A stretch of 12,818 bases of DNA. It comes from Spongiibacteraceae bacterium UBA5047 (GTDB lineage: Bacteria > Pseudomonadota > Gammaproteobacteria > Pseudomonadales > Spongiibacteraceae). The notes beneath the pieces were generated by a model. The model did no database searches, had not been told where the DNA came from, and saw only the letters and a list, made by a program, of their open reading frames with translations. Where the stretch lies: contig DIBR01000009.1 of assembly GCA_002415025.1 (NCBI GenBank), forward strand, positions 13,893 to 26,710, written 5' to 3'. Shown here one piece after another: positions 5,929 through 12,818 of this stretch; positions within the stretch are counted from its first letter, which is position 1, and each line of letters begins with the position of its first letter. The position numbers and the translations under genes are program-made.

Positions 5929-7635
5929 TCACTGGCCGCCGGGTTTCTCGGAAAATGTATCACGCAGGCCTATGGTCATATTGAAGACCGGTGACTCCGC
6001 GCAATGGTCAAAGCGATCTGCAACAAAGTAGCCCTCCCGCTCGAACTGGAAACTGCTTTCAGGGTTCGCCTCGGCCAGAGCCGGCTCAATCCAGGCGTTG
6101 GTGATGATACGCTTGGATTCGGGGTTTATATGGTCTAGCAAATCGCCCTCACCCTTGTCTGGCGAAGCAGTAATGAAGAGCCGCTCATACACTCTGATGG
6201 TCGCCTGCCGCCCTTCCGTTGCCGACACCCAGTGGATAACGCCACGTGGCTTGATACCTTCGGGCGGGTCTTCACCCACCGTATTCTCAACCAGCTCAGC
6301 GTAAAGTACTGCCGGCGATCCGTTTACATCGTGCTCAACGCGATTTGCCTTGATCACATAAGCACCGCGCAAACGCACGTAATCACCTAACACAAGACGC
6401 TTGAACTTCTTGCGGGAAAGCGTCGTGTCTTCAGTAAAGTCCGCCGTATCAATGTACAGCTCGCGGGTAAAGGGCAGTATCCGTTCCCCCATATCTTCTT
6501 TGGGGTGGCGCGCTGCGCTCAGAGACTCGACACGATCTTCACTAAAATTTTCAACAATCACTTTTAACGGGTTGAGAACGGCCATGCCCCGCGGAGCGTG
6601 CCGGTCCAGATCGTCGCGCACCGCAGATTCGAATTGCGCAACACTCACCACACCGTCGGATTTAGCGACCGGCAAGGCATCACAGAAATTGCGAATGGCG
6701 CGCGCGGTGAAACCCCGGCGACGCATACCGTGAATGGTTGGCATACGCGGGTCGTCCCAGCCATCCACATGCCCCTCGTCAACCAGCCGCTTTAGCTTGC
6801 GCTTGCTGGTCACGGTGTAGTCAAGATTCAGGCGGCCAAATTCGTACTGCCGCGGCCGTGAAGGCACCGGCAATTGCTCGAGAAACCAGTCGTAGAGCGG
6901 GCGATGATCGGCAAACTCCAAAGTACAAATGGAATGGGTGACTCCCTCGATGGCATCTTCCTGGCCATGGGCAAAATCGTAGCTCGGGTAGATACACCAG
7001 GTATCGCCGGTATGGTGATGCGACTGTTTGCGGATGCGATACAAAATCGGGTCGCGCAGATTCATATTGGGAGACGCCATATCGATTTTGGCACGCAAGA
7101 CCTTCGCCCCCTCGTCAAACTCACCGTGCTTCATCCGCTCAAGCAAATCGAGGTTTTCCTCGGCGCTGCGCTCGCGATAGGGGCTCGGTTTTCCCGGCGA
7201 AGTAGCCCAGCCGCGATACTCGCTGGCTTGCTCGGCGCTGAGGTCACATACATAAGCGCGCCCTTCCCTGATGAGATGCTGGGCCCAGGCGTAAAACTGA
7301 TCGAAGTAGTCCGAGGCGTAACGAACCTCACCCGCCCAGGTGAAACCCAGCCAGCGCACATCGTCCATAATGGCATCGACATACTCCTGCTCTTCCTTGC
7401 TCGGGTTGGTATCGTCAAACCGAAGATTGCACTGCCCGCCAAACTGCTGCGCCAGCCCAAAATTTACACAGATGGATTTAGCATGCCCGATATGTAAGTA
7501 GCCATTGGGTTCAGGCGGAAAGCGGGTAACAACCGCCTCGGCAGCCAACTTCCCCGCCTCGACATCGGCGCGGATAATATCGCGAATAAAGTTGGTGGCC
7601 TGCGTTTTCGTTACTGGTGTATCAGGTTTGCTCAT
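5929..7635 (-). CDS. glnS: glutaminyl-tRNA synthetase
   Basis: Class I synthetase charging tRNA-Gln with glutamine in the cytoplasm. The 568-residue length is normal for the bacterial form (E. coli about 554). Landmarks are the PPEPNGYLHIGHAKS block with HIGH at 48-51, FDDTNP (73-78), YPSYDFAHGQEDAIEGVTHSICTLEF (216-241) for ATP/glutamine binding, WDDPRMPT, and KMSKS-equivalent VTSKRK (275-280). In E. coli the last motif is VMSKRK, so the Met is Thr here, at a tolerant position. A GGAAGAG site precedes ATG 7635. It has a consensus -10 promoter about 100 bases upstream and heads the glnS-cysS operon. Confidence 0.97.
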   Translation of the reverse strand: MSKPDTPVTKTQATNFIRDIIRADVEAGKLAAEAVVTRFPPEPNGYLHIGHAKSICVNFGLAQQFGGQCNLRFDDTNPSKEEQEYVDAIMDDVRWLGFTWAGEVRYASDYFDQFYAWAQHLIREGRAYVCDLSAEQASEYRGWATSPGKPSPYRERSAEENLDLLERMKHGEFDEGAKVLRAKIDMASPNMNLRDPILYRIRKQSHHHTGDTWCIYPSYDFAHGQEDAIEGVTHSICTLEFADHRPLYDWFLEQLPVPSRPRQYEFGRLNLDYTVTSKRKLKRLVDEGHVDGWDDPRMPTIHGMRRRGFTARAIRNFCDALPVAKSDGVVSVAQFESAVRDDLDRHAPRGMAVLNPLKVIVENFSEDRVESLSAARHPKEDMGERILPFTRELYIDTADFTEDTTLSRKKFKRLVLGDYVRLRGAYVIKANRVEHDVNGSPAVLYAELVENTVGEDPPEGIKPRGVIHWVSATEGRQATIRVYERLFITASPDKGEGDLLDHINPESKRIITNAWIEPALAEANPESSFQFEREGYFVADRFDHCAESPVFNMTIGLRDTFSEKPGGQ

Positions 7636-7700
7636 GCACTCTTCCAGAGGCCCTCAACGCCGAGTCATCACTGAAACGGGCTGCAAAGCTCAAAATGGCT

Positions 7701-7719
7701 GCCAGACTTCGCGTCTGGC
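7701..7719 (-). other. perfect hairpin near the 5' end of the glnS leader RNA
   Basis: Seven perfect base pairs (7701-7707 with 7713-7719, GCCAGAC/GTCTGGC) close a 5-base loop. On the glnS transcript the loop reads GCGAA, similar to a stable GNRA turn. With the start of transcription predicted near 7726, the hairpin lies in the first 30 bases of a ~90-base leader. No T-run follows on either strand, so it is not a terminator. Such 5' hairpins often protect mRNA from decay. It could equally be an operator in the divergent glnS/ppiB region. Confidence 0.5.
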
Positions 7720-7732
7720 GCAAAAGGGCGTT

Positions 7733-7761
7733 ATTATACCGGCTTTAAAATTCCTAGTTAA
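7733..7761 (-). promoter_or_regulatory. glnS-cysS promoter
   Basis: On the minus strand there is a perfect -10 TATAAT (7733-7738), a 17-base spacer, and a -35 TTAACT (7756-7761) that matches 4 of 6 consensus bases. Transcription is expected from about 7726. The same AT-rich block read on the plus strand gives TATTAT (7732-7737), which could serve ppiB with a poor -35 (TTCGCG, 7708-7713), so the two promoters may overlap. Confidence 0.65.
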
Positions 7762-7778
7762 TCAACACAGGCGTAAAA

Positions 7779-8273
7779 ATGATTATTCTGCAAACAAATC
7801 ATGGCGATATCAAAATTGAACTCGACTTCGAGAATGCTCCCAACACAGCTGCAAATTTCAAGCAGTACGTTGAAGACGGCTTCTATGATGGCACCATCTT
7901 CCACCGCGTAATCGACGGCTTTATGATTCAGGGCGGCGGTTTTACACCCGGAATGCAACAAAAGGCCACTCGTGATCCGATCGCCTGCGAGGCAGACAAC
8001 GGCCTGAAAAATACGGTTGGCACGCTGGCAATGGCCCGCACAATGGACCCCGACTCCGCTTCTTCCCAGTTTTTCATCAACGTGAAGGACAATGACTTCC
8101 TCAACCACAGCAGTAAAACCACCCAGGGCTGGGGTTATGCAGTGTTTGCCAAAGTAGTTGAGGGCATGGATACCGTTAATGCCATCAGAGGCGTTGCCAC
8201 CACCATGGCAGCCGGCCACCAGGATGTGCCAGCTGAAGATGTTGTGATCGAGAAAGCCTACCTGGCCGAATAA
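7779..8273 (+). CDS. ppiB: cytoplasmic peptidyl-prolyl cis-trans isomerase B (cyclophilin)
   Basis: 164 residues, the size of E. coli PpiB, with no signal peptide, so cytoplasmic. It speeds cis-trans isomerisation of proline bonds in folding proteins. The cyclophilin active site is clear: FHRVIDGFMIQGGGF (41-55, catalytic Arg43, Phe48, Gln51), GTLAMART (81-88), SSQFFIN (95-101) and GWGYAVFAKVVEGMD (117-131) with the Trp that contacts cyclosporin in related proteins. The HQDVP...D C-terminal block also fits PpiB. The ribosome-binding site (CAGG) is weak. Its stop overlaps the lpxH start in TAATG, so the two are translationally linked. Confidence 0.96.
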   Translation: MIILQTNHGDIKIELDFENAPNTAANFKQYVEDGFYDGTIFHRVIDGFMIQGGGFTPGMQQKATRDPIACEADNGLKNTVGTLAMARTMDPDSASSQFFINVKDNDFLNHSSKTTQGWGYAVFAKVVEGMDTVNAIRGVATTMAAGHQDVPAEDVVIEKAYLAE

Positions 8274-8998
8274 TGCCCAGCCTCTTCATTTCAGACCTGC
8301 ATCTGGATAGCAAACGCCCGGATATTCTCCGGGCGTTTTTGCATTTTCTGGAACACGATGCCCGCCGTGTAGAGGCGCTATACATATTGGGCGACTTGTT
8401 TGAAGCCTGGATTGGCGACGATGATGACAGCGAACTGGCCCGGACTTGCCAACAGGCACTCAAGCAACTCAGCGACAGCGGCACCCTCCTTTACTACATG
8501 CATGGCAACCGCGATTTTTTGCTGGGAGACGCTTTTGCCAGGAAAACCGGGGGCGAAATTCTACCCGACCCCACACTTATCTCACTTTATGGCACCCCCA
8601 CCCTGCTGATGCACGGCGACAGTCTCTGCACCTCCGATACCGATTATATGGCCATGCGCCAGCAACTGCGCTCAAGCGAATGGCAACAAAACCTTCTTGC
8701 ACAACCCCTGGAAGAACGCCGTCAACTGGCAAAACAACTGCGGATGGCGAGTGCCGAAGCCAACAGCAATAAAGCTGAAGACATCATGGATGTTACTCCG
8801 GCGGCGGTCGTTGACATCATGCGCCAGCACAATTGCAGGCGCCTGATCCACGGCCATACCCACCGTCCGCAGGTGCATAGTCTCAATGTGGAGGGGGCGG
8901 CAGCCGAACGCATTGTGCTCGGCGACTGGGATCAGTTTCTGTGGTTTCTCAGGGTCGACGATGAGGGGCACACTCTGGAAAAGCGGCCCATCGCATAG
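8273..8998 (+). CDS. lpxH: UDP-2,3-diacylglucosamine diphosphatase LpxH
   Basis: 241 residues, as in E. coli. It hydrolyses UDP-2,3-diacylglucosamine to lipid X and UMP, the fourth step of lipid A synthesis, at the inner membrane face. This calcineurin-type Mn-dependent phosphoesterase shows every metal/active-site landmark at the same numbering as I recall for E. coli: SDLH (Asp8, His10), GDLFEAW (Asp41), GNRD (Asn79, Arg80), MHGDS (His114) and HGHTHRP (His195, His197). Its presence marks an outer-membrane Gram-negative. Start ATG 8273 overlaps the ppiB stop by one base. It converges on miaE, 31 bases beyond its stop, with no obvious terminator in between. Confidence 0.97.
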   Translation: MPSLFISDLHLDSKRPDILRAFLHFLEHDARRVEALYILGDLFEAWIGDDDDSELARTCQQALKQLSDSGTLLYYMHGNRDFLLGDAFARKTGGEILPDPTLISLYGTPTLLMHGDSLCTSDTDYMAMRQQLRSSEWQQNLLAQPLEERRQLAKQLRMASAEANSNKAEDIMDVTPAAVVDIMRQHNCRRLIHGHTHRPQVHSLNVEGAAAERIVLGDWDQFLWFLRVDDEGHTLEKRPIA

Positions 8999-9029
8999 CT
9001 CCCAAAGAGAGCCTGCGGTCACACTGCTG

Positions 9030-9641
9030 CTAACACGGGGGCCCGCTATGAAAACGAAACTCGCTGTCCGGTGCTGACACGAGATCCGCTTCAAACTTGG
9101 CAAATTCTGCCACCCTCGCATCTACGTCTTCGTCACCCGCGTATTGTCGCGCCAAGCTCAGGTAGTCTTTGAAATGGCGGGATTCCGAGCGCAGCAAGGA
9201 CTGGTAAAAGCTTGCCAGACCATCGTCCAGCAGGGGCACAAGCCGGGCAAAGCGCTCACAGGATCGCGCCTCGATAAACGCGCCCACTATCAGCACATCA
9301 ATCAGTTTTCCCGGCTCGGATGTCCGCATATGTTCACGCAAGCCGCCCGCGTAACGCGCGGAACTGAGCTGAACATACTCAATACCGCGCTCAGCCATGA
9401 TTGCCAGCACCTGCTCGAAGTGGCGCAACTCCTCTCTGGCGAGTTTTGACATGCGCATGAGCAGGTCGGGTTTGTCCACGTAGCGATACATCAGGTTGAG
9501 CGCAGTCGAGGCCGCTTTCTTCTCGCAATTTGCATGGTCTATCAATAAGATAGGCTCATTATCTAATGCTGATTCAAGCCAGTGGTCCGGCGTCTCACAA
9601 GCGAGAAAATCCTGTACGGGGCGTATATCAACGGCTTTCAT
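9030..9641 (-). CDS. miaE: tRNA-(ms2io6A37) hydroxylase MiaE
   Basis: A 203-residue ferritin-like di-iron monooxygenase. It uses O2 to hydroxylate the isopentenyl side chain of ms2i6A at position 37 of tRNAs reading UNN codons, downstream of MiaA and MiaB. Two ExxH iron motifs are visible, EELRH (Glu71, His74) and ESRHF (Glu153, His156), with Glu40 in CEKKAAS and Glu124 in IEARSCERF as the remaining ligands. These four blocks identify the family. There is no strong ribosome-binding site before ATG 9641. An extended -10 lies about 40 bases upstream. It follows the DUF1289 gene on the same strand with a 59-base gap. Confidence 0.93.
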   Translation of the reverse strand: MKAVDIRPVQDFLACETPDHWLESALDNEPILLIDHANCEKKAASTALNLMYRYVDKPDLLMRMSKLAREELRHFEQVLAIMAERGIEYVQLSSARYAGGLREHMRTSEPGKLIDVLIVGAFIEARSCERFARLVPLLDDGLASFYQSLLRSESRHFKDYLSLARQYAGDEDVDARVAEFAKFEADLVSAPDSEFRFHSGPPC

Positions 9642-9678
9642 GGGTCGGCTTTCGGCAGGCGGAAAATGTGGGGCGCGA

Positions 9679-9687
9679 GTATAACAG
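9679..9687 (-). promoter_or_regulatory. candidate extended -10 promoter of miaE
   Basis: On the minus strand TGTTATACT is an extended -10 (TGn followed by TATACT, 9679-9684). No good -35 lies at 16-18 bases, which is usual for extended -10 promoters. Transcription would begin near 9672, giving a leader of about 30 bases. This would let miaE be expressed apart from the upstream DUF1289 gene. Confidence 0.4.
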
Positions 9688-9700
9688 AGCGTTGCTGGCG

Positions 9701-10183
9701 CTAAATAACTTTCATATAGCGCTCGTAATGCGCTTCAGACAGTATGTAGAACTCGCGGTCTATCATGTCTTTGAGTTCAGGCAGCGGCACATCACGGTAT
9801 TGCGCATCGATGCGCAAACCAAACTCGGCGAGGTTCTTGATCTGATGCGCCCCCGCGCGCAGCAGGGCAAAGGTCCACACTTCCGGTGACTTGGCGGGCT
9901 TATAGGGAAGTTGCTGGGTTTTCAGCTGCCATTCGAGCAATTCCGCGTCTACAACCCGCAACTTGTTGCGTACAACCTGCGACAAGAATTCATCCAGACG
10001 CGCATCGATAACCCGCTTCTGAGCCTGACTGTAGCCGTTCCAGTGAATTACCTCATGGGAAAAGCGCTTGCAGCCGCGACATACTGCGTCACCCAATGCA
10101 GTAGAGCACACGCCAATGCACGGGGTTGTAACACGGGGTAACAAGGCATCACTCACGAACTGCGAATCTCCGGATGAATTCAT
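9701..10183 (-). CDS. DUF1289 four-cysteine protein
   Basis: 160 residues from ATG 10183. The frame is open further upstream to a TTG at 10261, but that extension looks non-coding, and a GTG at 10156 with a GGAG upstream is another possible start. The N-terminal domain is DUF1289: TPCIGVCSTALGDAVCRGCKR (20-40) with Cys22, Cys26, Cys35 and Cys38, then HWNGYSQAQKR (47-57). The CX3C...CX2C arrangement suggests bound zinc or an iron-sulfur cluster, but no biochemical role is established to my knowledge. The C-terminal 80 residues are charged, without motifs that I recognise, and longer than the minimal ~60-80-residue members of the family. A possible -10 TATACT lies at 10227-10232, inside a small inverted repeat (10210-10227). 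It is divergent from acnB. Confidence 0.8.
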   Translation of the reverse strand: MNSSGDSQFVSDALLPRVTTPCIGVCSTALGDAVCRGCKRFSHEVIHWNGYSQAQKRVIDARLDEFLSQVVRNKLRVVDAELLEWQLKTQQLPYKPAKSPEVWTFALLRAGAHQIKNLAEFGLRIDAQYRDVPLPELKDMIDREFYILSEAHYERYMKVI

Positions 10184-10287
10184 TGGTATCGGTGTACTGA
10201 GGCAAACATTCACCCCAAAAACGGTGAGTATAAGGTTAAACGTCTGACTTTTGCCTGCCAAGTGTCCAATCCGGACGAGCTTCCCCC

Positions 10288-10316
10288 TTAGCGAAGCGGT
10301 TGATTTACAGTATAAT
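10288..10316 (+). promoter_or_regulatory. acnB promoter
   Basis: A perfect -10 TATAAT (10311-10316) lies 17 bases after TTAGCG (10288-10293), a poor -35. Transcription would start near 10323 and give a leader of about 90 bases before acnB. The weak -35 leaves room for an activator. I see no clear CRP or Fur-type site. Confidence 0.55.
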
Positions 10317-10332
10317 TGCGCTCCTTTCGACG

Positions 10333-10383
10333 TCGATGATGGGCATCGATAGTCCCGACGCCGGTGATCCCGGTTCTTGCGGG
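10333..10383 (+). other. structured leader of acnB
   Basis: Two hairpins can form in the untranslated leader: TCGATG/CATCGA (10333-10338 with 10344-10349, 5-base loop) and CCCG/CGGG (10369-10372 with 10380-10383, 7-base loop). Both lie upstream of the ribosome-binding site (GAGGAG, 10401-10406). Bacterial acnB mRNA is known to be regulated after transcription in E. coli, but nothing here matches a known riboswitch, so a role is inference. Confidence 0.35.
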
Positions 10384-10413
10384 TAACGAAATTCCGACCA
10401 GAGGAGCAAAACT

Positions 10414-12818
10414 GTGCTTAAAGCATACCGTGAACACGTCAGCGAACGCGCGGCGATGGGCATTCCCCCCAAACCCCTGAACCCTGAACAAGTCGCTGAA
10501 TTGGTGGAGTTGCTGAAAAACCCGCCCGCCGGAGAAGAAGACACACTGGTTGAACTGATTTCCGAGCGCGTGCCGCCGGGTGTTGATGAAGCGGCCTACG
10601 TTAAAGCCGGCTTTCTGTCCGCCATCGTCAAAGGTGAAGCCAGCTCTCCGCTGATCGACAAATCCAAAGCCGTTACCCTGCTGGGCAATATGCACGGCGG
10701 CTACAACATCACTACTCTGGTTGAGCTGCTCGACAGTGCCGAGCTGGCTGAGCAGGCTGCCACCGAGCTCAAGCACACGCTGTTGATGTTTGATGCCTTC
10801 CACGATGTGGAAGAGAAAGCCAAGGCCGGCAACGAGCACGCCAAGGGCGTTATCCAGAGCTGGGCCGATGGCGAGTGGTTTACCAAACGCGACAAAGTGG
10901 CCGAATCGATCAAGGTTGCCATCTTCAAAGTCACGGGCGAAACCAACACCGACGATCTGTCACCTGCCCCCGACGCCTGGAGCCGCCCCGATATTCCCCT
11001 GCACGCGCTGGCCAGCTACAAAATGCCACGCGAAGGCCTGACCCCGGAAGAACCCGGCGTGCGTGGCCCGATCAACAAAATCAAGGAAATTCAGGACATG
11101 GGCCTGCCCGTTGCCTTCGTGGGTGACGTTGTGGGTACCGGTTCGTCGCGTAAATCTGCTACCAACTCGGTTCTGTGGTTCTTCGGCGAAGACATGCCTG
11201 GCACGCCCAACAAAAAGTCCGGCGGCATTTGTATTGGCAGCAAAGTTGCCCCCATCTTCTACAACACGATGGAAGATGCCGGTGCGCTGGTCTTTGAAGC
11301 CCCCGTTGACGACCTGAACATGGGCGACATTGTTGAAATCCGCCCTTACGACGGCAAGATCCTGTCTGAGTCCGGCGATGTCATTTCCGAGTTCGGACTG
11401 AAATCCGACGTCCTGCTGGACGAAGTTCAGGCAGGCGGCCGTATCAACCTGATTATCGGTCGCGGCCTGACCACCAAGGCGCGCGAGTCACTCGGCCTGC
11501 CCGAGTCCGACCTGTTCCGCAAACCGACCGCTCCCGTTGATTCCGGCAAAGGTTTCACCCTGGCGCAAAAAATGGTGGGCAAAGCCTGCGGTACCGACGG
11601 GATTCGCCCCGGCACCTACTGCGAGCCGCGTATGACCACTGTGGGTTCGCAAGACACCACTGGCCCAATGACCCGCGACGAACTGAAGGACCTGGCCTGC
11701 CTCGGCTTCTCTGCCGATTTGACCATGCAGTCTTTCTGCCACACCGCGGCCTACCCCAAGCCCGTGGATATCGACACCCAGCACACCCTGCCCGACTTCA
11801 TTATGACTCGCGGCGGTGTTTCCCTGCGCCCCGGTGACGGCATCATCCACAGCTGGCTGAACCGCATGCTGCTGCCCGACACCGTCGGCACCGGCGGCGA
11901 TTCTCACACTCGCTTCCCGATGGGCATTTCCTTCCCCGCCGGCTCCGGCCTGGTGGCCTTTGCGGCTGCTACCGGCGTTATGCCGCTGGATATGCCAGAA
12001 TCGGTATTGGTGCGCTTCAAGGGCAAAATGCAGCCCGGCATCACCCTGCGCGATCTGGTTCACGCCATTCCCTACTACGCCATTCAGGAAGGCTTGCTGA
12101 CCGTCGACAAGAAGGGCAAAAAGAACATCTTCTCCGGCCGTATTCTCGAAATCGAAGGCCTTGAGCATTTGACCGCCGAGCAAGCCTTTGAATTGTCTGA
12201 CGCCTCAGCCGAGCGCTCTGCCGCTGGCTGCACCATCAAACTCAGCGAAGACTCTGTTGCTGAATACCTGCGCTCCAACGTCACTCTGCTGCGCTGGATG
12301 GTCGCCGAAGGTTATGGCGATCGTCGTACCATTGAACGCCGCGCCGCGAAGATGGAAGAGTGGCTGGCCAACCCCAGCCTGATGGAAGCCGACGCAGACG
12401 CTGAATACGCCGCCGTGATTGAAATTGATCTGGCCGATGTAACAGAGCCGGTAGTCTGCTGCCCTAACGATCCCGATGATGCGAAAAAGCTGTCTGACGT
12501 TGCCGGCAACAAGGTCGATGAAATCTTTATCGGCTCCTGCATGACTAACATCGGCCACTTCCGCGCAGCGGGCAAACTGCTGGACGCTCACAAGGGTGGC
12601 ATCACTACCCGCATGTGGCTGTCTCCGCCGACCAAGATGGACCAGCACACCCTGATGGACGAAGGTTACTACAACATCTTCGGCCGCGCCGGTGCGCGCA
12701 TGGAAATGCCGGGCTGTTCGCTGTGCATGGGCAACCAGGCACGGGTGGCGCCGGGGGCGACAGTTCTGTCCACCTCCACGCGCAACTTCCCCAACCGTCT
12801 GGGCGATGGTGCCAATGT
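10414..12818 (+). CDS. acnB: aconitate hydratase B, 3' end outside window
   Basis: Starts at GTG 10414, 7 bases after a strong GAGGAG site, and stays open to the window end: 801 codons of an expected ~865. AcnB isomerises citrate to isocitrate in the TCA cycle (and often 2-methylisocitrate in propionate use) with a [4Fe-4S] cluster. Near-identity with E. coli AcnB is visible throughout: an N-terminal HEAT-like domain (KNPPAGEE, RVPPGVDEAAYVKAGF), a swivel domain (TGETNTDDLSPAPDAWSRPD, GTGSSRKSATNS), then the catalytic domains (SQDTTGPMTRDELK, TGGDSHTRFP). Cluster ligands are Cys709 (GSCMTNIGH), Cys768 and Cys771 (GCSLCMGNQ), one residue off E. coli numbering. The apo-form can bind mRNA in E. 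coli. Antisense open frames over this gene are composition artefacts. Confidence 0.97.
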   Translation, partial: MLKAYREHVSERAAMGIPPKPLNPEQVAELVELLKNPPAGEEDTLVELISERVPPGVDEAAYVKAGFLSAIVKGEASSPLIDKSKAVTLLGNMHGGYNITTLVELLDSAELAEQAATELKHTLLMFDAFHDVEEKAKAGNEHAKGVIQSWADGEWFTKRDKVAESIKVAIFKVTGETNTDDLSPAPDAWSRPDIPLHALASYKMPREGLTPEEPGVRGPINKIKEIQDMGLPVAFVGDVVGTGSSRKSATNSVLWFFGEDMPGTPNKKSGGICIGSKVAPIFYNTMEDAGALVFEAPVDDLNMGDIVEIRPYDGKILSESGDVISEFGLKSDVLLDEVQAGGRINLIIGRGLTTKARESLGLPESDLFRKPTAPVDSGKGFTLAQKMVGKACGTDGIRPGTYCEPRMTTVGSQDTTGPMTRDELKDLACLGFSADLTMQSFCHTAAYPKPVDIDTQHTLPDFIMTRGGVSLRPGDGIIHSWLNRMLLPDTVGTGGDSHTRFPMGISFPAGSGLVAFAAATGVMPLDMPESVLVRFKGKMQPGITLRDLVHAIPYYAIQEGLLTVDKKGKKNIFSGRILEIEGLEHLTAEQAFELSDASAERSAAGCTIKLSEDSVAEYLRSNVTLLRWMVAEGYGDRRTIERRAAKMEEWLANPSLMEADADAEYAAVIEIDLADVTEPVVCCPNDPDDAKKLSDVAGNKVDEIFIGSCMTNIGHFRAAGKLLDAHKGGITTRMWLSPPTKMDQHTLMDEGYYNIFGRAGARMEMPGCSLCMGNQARVAPGATVLSTSTRNFPNRLGDGAN

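Noticed and set aside
6874..7497. 207-codon plus-strand open frame inside glnS
   Set aside because: It lies opposite conserved GlnRS motifs and has no credible start site or recognisable domain.
7701..7719. Intrinsic terminator between glnS and ppiB
   Set aside because: The stem is perfect but no T-run follows on either strand, and both flanking genes are divergent, so there is no transcript to end here.
11488..12183. Long open frame on the minus strand within acnB (and a similar one at 10288-10839)
   Set aside because: The sense strand encodes unmistakable AcnB through the whole region. The antisense frame is open only because of codon composition and has no family resemblance.

Overview
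This window looks like core chromosome of a gammaproteobacterium, probably of the Pseudomonas/Cellvibrio/marine Pseudomonadales type. The reasons are AcnB, LpxH, MiaE and a bacterial GlnRS of the E. coli kind, all alignable from memory with E. coli proteins; moderately GC-rich codon use; strong sigma70-like promoters; and a gene set (acnB, lpxH, ppiB, glnS, cysS, folD, tRNA-Pro/tRNA-Arg) that I recall lying close together in Pseudomonas. There is no mobile element, CRISPR array or recognisable defence or secondary-metabolism cluster.

Layout: (1) 1-214, the start of a minus-strand tRNA operon (strong promoter, tRNA-Pro(TGG), then tRNA-Arg(TCT) running off the edge). (2) 370-4525, a plus-strand run: folD, a DUF374 acyltransferase-like gene overlapping its stop, a small VanZ-like membrane protein, then two membrane-anchored GGDEF (diguanylate cyclase) genes in tandem. 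(3) 4529-7635, minus-strand aminoacyl-tRNA synthetases glnS then cysS, meeting the GGDEF run head-on with only 3 bases between stop codons. (4) 7779-8998, plus-strand ppiB-lpxH, divergent from glnS and translationally overlapped. (5) 9030-10183, minus-strand miaE and a DUF1289 four-cysteine protein. (6) 10414-12818, acnB, plus strand, GTG start, its own promoter and structured leader, cut by the window end after 801 codons of an expected ~865.

How the genes relate: translation dominates (tRNAs, GlnRS, CysRS, MiaE tRNA hydroxylase), with one-carbon metabolism (FolD), protein folding (PpiB), lipid A synthesis (LpxH), the TCA cycle (AcnB) and c-di-GMP signalling (two GGDEF genes).

The most notable observation is a perfect 25-bp tandem duplication inside the first GGDEF gene (3067-3118). 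It shifts the frame halfway through the catalytic domain. Removing one copy restores a clean 371-residue membrane diguanylate cyclase with intact GGDEF and RxxD motifs, so this is either a recent knock-out, a reversible slippage switch, or an assembly error. I saw no convincing novel multi-gene system.
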